Shown here: one piece after another, positions 60,925 to 64,000 of the stretch
Position numbering within the stretch: the first letter of the stretch is position 1
Layout: each line of letters begins with the position of its first letter
Position numbers and translations under genes: made by a program
From: Pseudomonas sp. UBA4617
GTDB lineage: Bacteria; Pseudomonadota; Gammaproteobacteria; Pseudomonadales; Pseudomonadaceae
Assembly: GCF_002386445.1 (NCBI RefSeq)
Contig: NZ_DGIR01000026.1
Span: 124,001-188,000 of the forward strand
DNA length: 64,000 nucleotides
Direction: 5' to 3'
Notes under the pieces: model-generated
The model's database searches: none
What the model was told of the DNA's origin: nothing
Seen by the model: the letters and a program-made list of their open reading frames with translations, nothing else

Positions 60925-61928
60925 ATGCAGCGAAGCTGCTGGCCTGGCTGACTGCGGTCGGCCGTACCAACCGTTTCAGGCAACTGGCGCCAGTTCTGCT
61001 GGCCGTGGCGCTCTTTGGCCTGGGGTGCATGATCCGCCTGCCGGCGCCGTTGCAGCAGCAGGCGCACGAGGCAGCCCGGCACGTCGGGTTGACCGAGCAA
61101 CACGCCGCCAGCGCCGCGCGGGTTTACGAGCTGGAGCAACTGCGGACGTCCGTGGCGCTTGCCGAGCAACGTTTGAAGGAGGCTCAGTGGCAGCTGGCGG
61201 CTGGCGAGGGCATGAGTGATCTGCTCGACCGCCTGGCGGCACTGGGGCAGGCCCACGGTCTGCTCATCGAGCAGGTCGTCGTGCTGGAAGGCGAACAACA
61301 GGCCGGCTTTCGTCGGGTACCTCTGGAGCTGCAGCTTGTGGGGCGTTACACGGCCTTGCGCCAATGGCTGGGCGACTGGCTGGGGCAGGCGCGAGTGCTG
61401 CGCGGCGATTACCTGCGGCTGGTGGCAGCCGATGGCCTGCTGCGCCTTCAGTTGCGGGTTGATACCTATCAGGCACTGGTGCCCACGTCAGCACCCGCCG
61501 TGCTGGCGCGGATGCCGGCCAGGGCTGCTACACCAGTGCCTGCGATCGACCCGTTCGCCCCAGGGGCGTCGCGGCTGCCGAGCGACGGGCTGGCCAGCGT
61601 GCCGCTGGCCCAGTTGGAAATGGTCGGCAGTCTGTCGCGCGGCGCCACTCACGAAGCGCTGCTGAGGGTGGCTGGCAGGCTCTACCGTGTGCGCCTGGGT
61701 GACCGGGTGGGGCGTGACCAGGGCGTAGTGACGCAGATCGACCCGCGTCAGGTCGAGGTGCGCGAAAGGCTGTTCATGGCGGGGGGCTGGCACGAGCGCA
61801 CGGCCTTCCTCACCCTCGCAAAGCGCCTGGGCAAGGAGGCCCCGGAACAGAATGAAACGAGTGAAGAAGTTGGGGCTGGCAGCCCTGCTGTCGATCCCGC
61901 TGGCGTCGGCCACGCCATACCAGGGTGA
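60921..61928 (+). CDS. pilO: PilO-PilP fusion protein
   Basis: A 335-residue protein. Residues 22-40 are a membrane helix, 45-95 a coiled coil, and 98-185 the PilO ferredoxin-like fold. An Ala/Pro-rich linker (186-208) leads to a PilP-like domain at 209-300: DPF at 210-212, VPLAQLEMVGSLSRG, LYRVRLGDRVGRDQGVVTQI, and the GGWHERTAFLTL ending. PilP is normally a separate lipoprotein contacting the PilQ secretin; here it has no signal or lipobox and is tethered through PilO. No separate pilP lies before pilQ. It overlaps pilN by 4 and pilQ by 77 bases. Confidence 0.87.
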   Translation: MNAAKLLAWLTAVGRTNRFRQLAPVLLAVALFGLGCMIRLPAPLQQQAHEAARHVGLTEQHAASAARVYELEQLRTSVALAEQRLKEAQWQLAAGEGMSDLLDRLAALGQAHGLLIEQVVVLEGEQQAGFRRVPLELQLVGRYTALRQWLGDWLGQARVLRGDYLRLVAADGLLRLQLRVDTYQALVPTSAPAVLARMPARAATPVPAIDPFAPGASRLPSDGLASVPLAQLEMVGSLSRGATHEALLRVAGRLYRVRLGDRVGRDQGVVTQIDPRQVEVRERLFMAGGWHERTAFLTLAKRLGKEAPEQNETSEEVGAGSPAVDPAGVGHAIPG

Positions 61929-63114
61929 GCCGCTGTCGCTGAACTTCCAGGATGTGGAGGTCCGCGCGGTGTTGCAGGTGCTGGCAGATTATGCCGGCGT
62001 CAACCTGGTGGCCAGCGATGCCGTGCAGGGCAATGTCACCTTGCGCCTGCAGGACGTGCCTTGGGACCAGGCGCTTGATCTGGTGCTGCGTAGCAGGGGG
62101 TTGGCCCGACGCCAGGAAGGCAATGTATTGCTGGTGGCGCCTGCGTCCGAGCTTGCCACGCAATCGCTCGATACCCGCGTGGAGCAGGCGCTGGAGGCGC
62201 AACTGCAGCCGTTGCGCCGGGAGCTGCTGCCCATCCACCATGCCAAGGCCGCCGAGCTGGCGGAGTTGCTGTTGGCGAGCCTGGCTGATGACGGCATTGG
62301 GCGCGGCAGCCTGAGTGTCGATGAGCGCACCAACACGCTGGTGGTGCATCAGCCGGCCGAGCGCCTTGGCGAATTGCGGCAACTGGTGGCGCAGCTGGAT
62401 GTACCGGTACGTCAGGTAGTGATCGAGGCACGTATCGTCGAGGCCAACGTTGATTACGAGAAGAGCCTCGGCGTGCGCTGGGGCGGGCCGCTTTACCTGG
62501 AGGGCCCGCAACCGGGCAAAGACCTGTTCGTCGACCTCGGGCTGGAGCGTGCCGGCAGCAGCATCGGCCTCGGCCTGCTGCGCGGGGGTGTGCTGCTCGA
62601 CCTCGAACTCAGCGCCATGGAAAAGAGTGGCAATGGGGAGATCATCTCGCAGCCCAAGGTGGTCACGGCCGACAAGGAGACCGCCAGGATCCTCAAGGGC
62701 ACCGAGGTGCCTTATCAGGAAACCAGCCAGAGCGGCGCCACCTCGGTCGCGTTTCGCGAAGCCTCGTTGTCGCTGGAGGTGACCCCGCAGATCACCCCGG
62801 ACAACAAGGTGATCATGACCGTCAGGGTGACCAAGGACGAGCCGGATTACGTCAACGCACTGAACAATGTGCCGCCGATTCGCAAGAACGAGGTCAATGC
62901 CAAGGTGCGCGTGATGGATGGCGAAACCATCGTGATCGGCGGCGTGTATTCGACTTCGCAAAACAATGTGGTCGACAAGGTGCCATTTTTCGGCGATCTG
63001 CCGTATGTTGGGCGGCTGTTTCGACGCGATGCATTACAAGAGAAAAAATCCGAGCTGCTGGTCTTCCTGACTCCGCGTATCATGAGTGACCAGGCGATTG
63101 CTGTGAGTCGTTGA
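61852..63114 (+). CDS. pilQ: Short PilQ/HofQ-type outer-membrane secretin
   Basis: A 420-residue secretin with a signal peptide (KLGLAALLSIPLASA). An STN/N0 domain starts LSLNFQDVEVRAVLQVLADY, an N1-type domain is near LSVDERTNTLVVHQPAERL, and the secretin core runs from VVIEARIVEANVDYEKSLGV to VPFFGDLPYVGRLFRR and KSELLVFLTPRI. The usual Pseudomonas PilQ is about 700 residues with AMIN domains that bind peptidoglycan; these are absent. Size and layout match HofQ/ComE secretins. The start lies 77 bases inside the pilO/P gene. Confidence 0.9.
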   Translation: MKRVKKLGLAALLSIPLASATPYQGEPLSLNFQDVEVRAVLQVLADYAGVNLVASDAVQGNVTLRLQDVPWDQALDLVLRSRGLARRQEGNVLLVAPASELATQSLDTRVEQALEAQLQPLRRELLPIHHAKAAELAELLLASLADDGIGRGSLSVDERTNTLVVHQPAERLGELRQLVAQLDVPVRQVVIEARIVEANVDYEKSLGVRWGGPLYLEGPQPGKDLFVDLGLERAGSSIGLGLLRGGVLLDLELSAMEKSGNGEIISQPKVVTADKETARILKGTEVPYQETSQSGATSVAFREASLSLEVTPQITPDNKVIMTVRVTKDEPDYVNALNNVPPIRKNEVNAKVRVMDGETIVIGGVYSTSQNNVVDKVPFFGDLPYVGRLFRRDALQEKKSELLVFLTPRIMSDQAIAVSR

Positions 63115-63118
63115 TTCT

Positions 63119-63637
63119 GTGCGAAATTTGATACTTGTGGGACCCATGGGTGCTGGTAAAAGCACCATCGGACGCCTATTGGCCAAAGAGCTGCGCCTGC
63201 TGTTCAAGGATTCCGACAAGGAAATCGAACTGCGCTGCGGCGCCAACATCCCGTGGATTTTCGACAAGGAAGGCGAGCCGGGTTTTCGTGACCGCGAACA
63301 GGCGATGATCGCCGAGCTGTGCGCACTCGACGGCGTGGTTCTGGCAACCGGCGGCGGTGCGGTGATGCGCGAAGCCAATCGTCAGGCGTTGCGCCGGGGG
63401 GGGCGGGTGATCTACCTGCATGCCTCGGTGGAACAACAGGTTGGCCGTACCGCGCGCGACCGCAATCGCCCCCTGCTGCGCACGGCCAATCCCGAGGCAA
63501 CCTTGCGTGCCCTGCTGGAGACCCGCGACCCGCTTTACCGCGAAATCGCCGACCTGGTGGTGGAAACCGACGAGCGGCCACCGCGCATGGTGGTGATCGA
63601 CATTCTCGAACGCTTGCAGCAGTTGCCGCCCCGGTAG
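63119..63637 (+). CDS. aroK: Shikimate kinase
   Basis: A 172-residue kinase phosphorylating shikimate in aromatic amino-acid synthesis. The P-loop is LVGPMGAGKSTIGRLLA, with the substrate arginine in PGFRDREQAMI and LATGGGAVMRE. The start is GTG at 63119, 4 bases after the pilQ stop, so translation is probably coupled with the pil genes. aroB follows after a 98-base gap with a hairpin. Confidence 0.96.
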   Translation: MRNLILVGPMGAGKSTIGRLLAKELRLLFKDSDKEIELRCGANIPWIFDKEGEPGFRDREQAMIAELCALDGVVLATGGGAVMREANRQALRRGGRVIYLHASVEQQVGRTARDRNRPLLRTANPEATLRALLETRDPLYREIADLVVETDERPPRMVVIDILERLQQLPPR

Positions 63638-63673
63638 CCCGGGACTATTCTCGGCCACCAGCGCCGAGGCGAG

Positions 63674-63719
63674 CTTGAACGTTACCGCGTGGCGCCGTCG
63701 CGAAGGCGCCGCGCTCAAG
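63674..63719 (+). promoter_or_regulatory. Extended hairpin between aroK and aroB
   Basis: The inner stem GGCGCC (63691-63696) / GGCGCC (63705-63710) is extended by CGCG/GCG pairing and an outer CTTGA/TCAAG. It lies 16 bases before the aroB ATG and may affect its translation or mRNA stability. Confidence 0.45.
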
Positions 63720-63735
63720 TACATTGTGGGGATAC

Positions 63736-64000
63736 ATGCAGACACTTAAGGTCGACCTGGGCGAGCGTAGCTACCCGATCTACATTGGCGAAGGCCTGCT
63801 GGACCAGCCCGAGTTGCTGGCCCCGCATATTGCCGGGCGGCAGGTTGCCATCGTTTCCAACGAAACCGTCGCGCCCCTGTATCTCCAACGCCTGAGCAAG
63901 ACCCTGGGTGCCTATTCGGTACTGCCGGTGGTGTTGCCCGATGGCGAAGCCCACAAGAACTGGGAAACCCTGCAACTTATCTTCGATGGCCTGCTGACGG
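63736..64000 (+). CDS. aroB: 3-dehydroquinate synthase, 5' part (partial)
   Basis: The first 88 residues of an enzyme that cyclises DAHP to dehydroquinate, the second step of the shikimate route. LGERSYPIYIGEGLL and VAIVSNETVAPLYLQRL with LPDGEAHKNWETL are conserved. GTGGGGATAC precedes the ATG. The gene runs off the right end of the window. The aroK-aroB order is universal in this group. Confidence 0.95.
   Translation, partial: MQTLKVDLGERSYPIYIGEGLLDQPELLAPHIAGRQVAIVSNETVAPLYLQRLSKTLGAYSVLPVVLPDGEAHKNWETLQLIFDGLLT

Noticed and set aside
1..64000. CRISPR arrays, insertion sequences, prophage genes, tRNA or rRNA
   Set aside because: No spaced direct-repeat arrays, transposase or phage proteins, and no tRNA or rRNA sequence was recognised by eye. 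A tRNAscan and an IS search would settle this.

Overview
The window is a chromosomal segment of a fluorescent pseudomonad, most likely of the Pseudomonas putida group. This rests on high GC, on housekeeping genes in typical Pseudomonas order (ftsYEX-rpoH-mtgA-thiSG-trmB, hemW-rdgB-metWX, proC-yggS-pilT, argS-priA-rpmE, maeB, ponA-pil-aroKB), and on several REP elements of the P. putida type (core like CGCGGGTAAACCCGCTCCCAC) between genes. I saw no rRNA, tRNA, insertion sequence, prophage or CRISPR array. Taxonomy and synteny come from memory of the families and were not searched.

Region 1 to 15 kb: the 3' part of a Cd/Zn P-type ATPase gene, a LysR regulator, and a three-gene ABC importer (ATPase, double-domain permease, binding protein) of the 2-aminoethylphosphonate type. 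Next come an uncharacterised pair (DUF2868 membrane protein plus DUF3482 GTPase) divergent from folA, a cystine symporter (tcyP) divergent from a phosphorylcholine phosphatase, ilvD, and a minimal MgtE-type cation transporter with a long, structured leader.

Region 15 to 26 kb: rlmI, a DJ-1/PfpI protein, an HDOD protein next to mutM, a 2x[4Fe-4S] ferredoxin and coaD. A TetR-controlled oxidation cluster follows (aldehyde dehydrogenase, Tat-dependent lipoprotein, GMC oxidoreductase), then a rhodanese and a YheT hydrolase.

Region 26 to 37 kb: two complete M16 protease pairs flank rsmD, each made of one zinc-motif subunit and one motif-less subunit. After them come ftsY-ftsE-ftsX and rpoH, which carries an AlgU/sigma-E-like promoter.

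Region 37 to 54 kb: mtgA, a DUF423 protein, thiS-thiG-trmB, then a long leftward group: yggS-proC-yggT, metX-metW-DUF4426-rdgB-hemW-DUF3392. pilT stands alone without pilU. An NlpC/P60 hydrolase, a tandem TM2 protein, a SPOR protein, argS and priA follow.

Region 54 to 64 kb: rpmE, a secreted nuclease, a short malic enzyme, ponA, then a reduced pilus/DNA-uptake operon pilM-pilN-pilO/P-pilQ leading into aroK-aroB. pilO and pilP are fused into one gene, and pilQ is much shorter than the usual Pseudomonas secretin. This cluster, the duplicated M16 module and the DUF2868/GTPase pair are the most noteworthy parts of the window.
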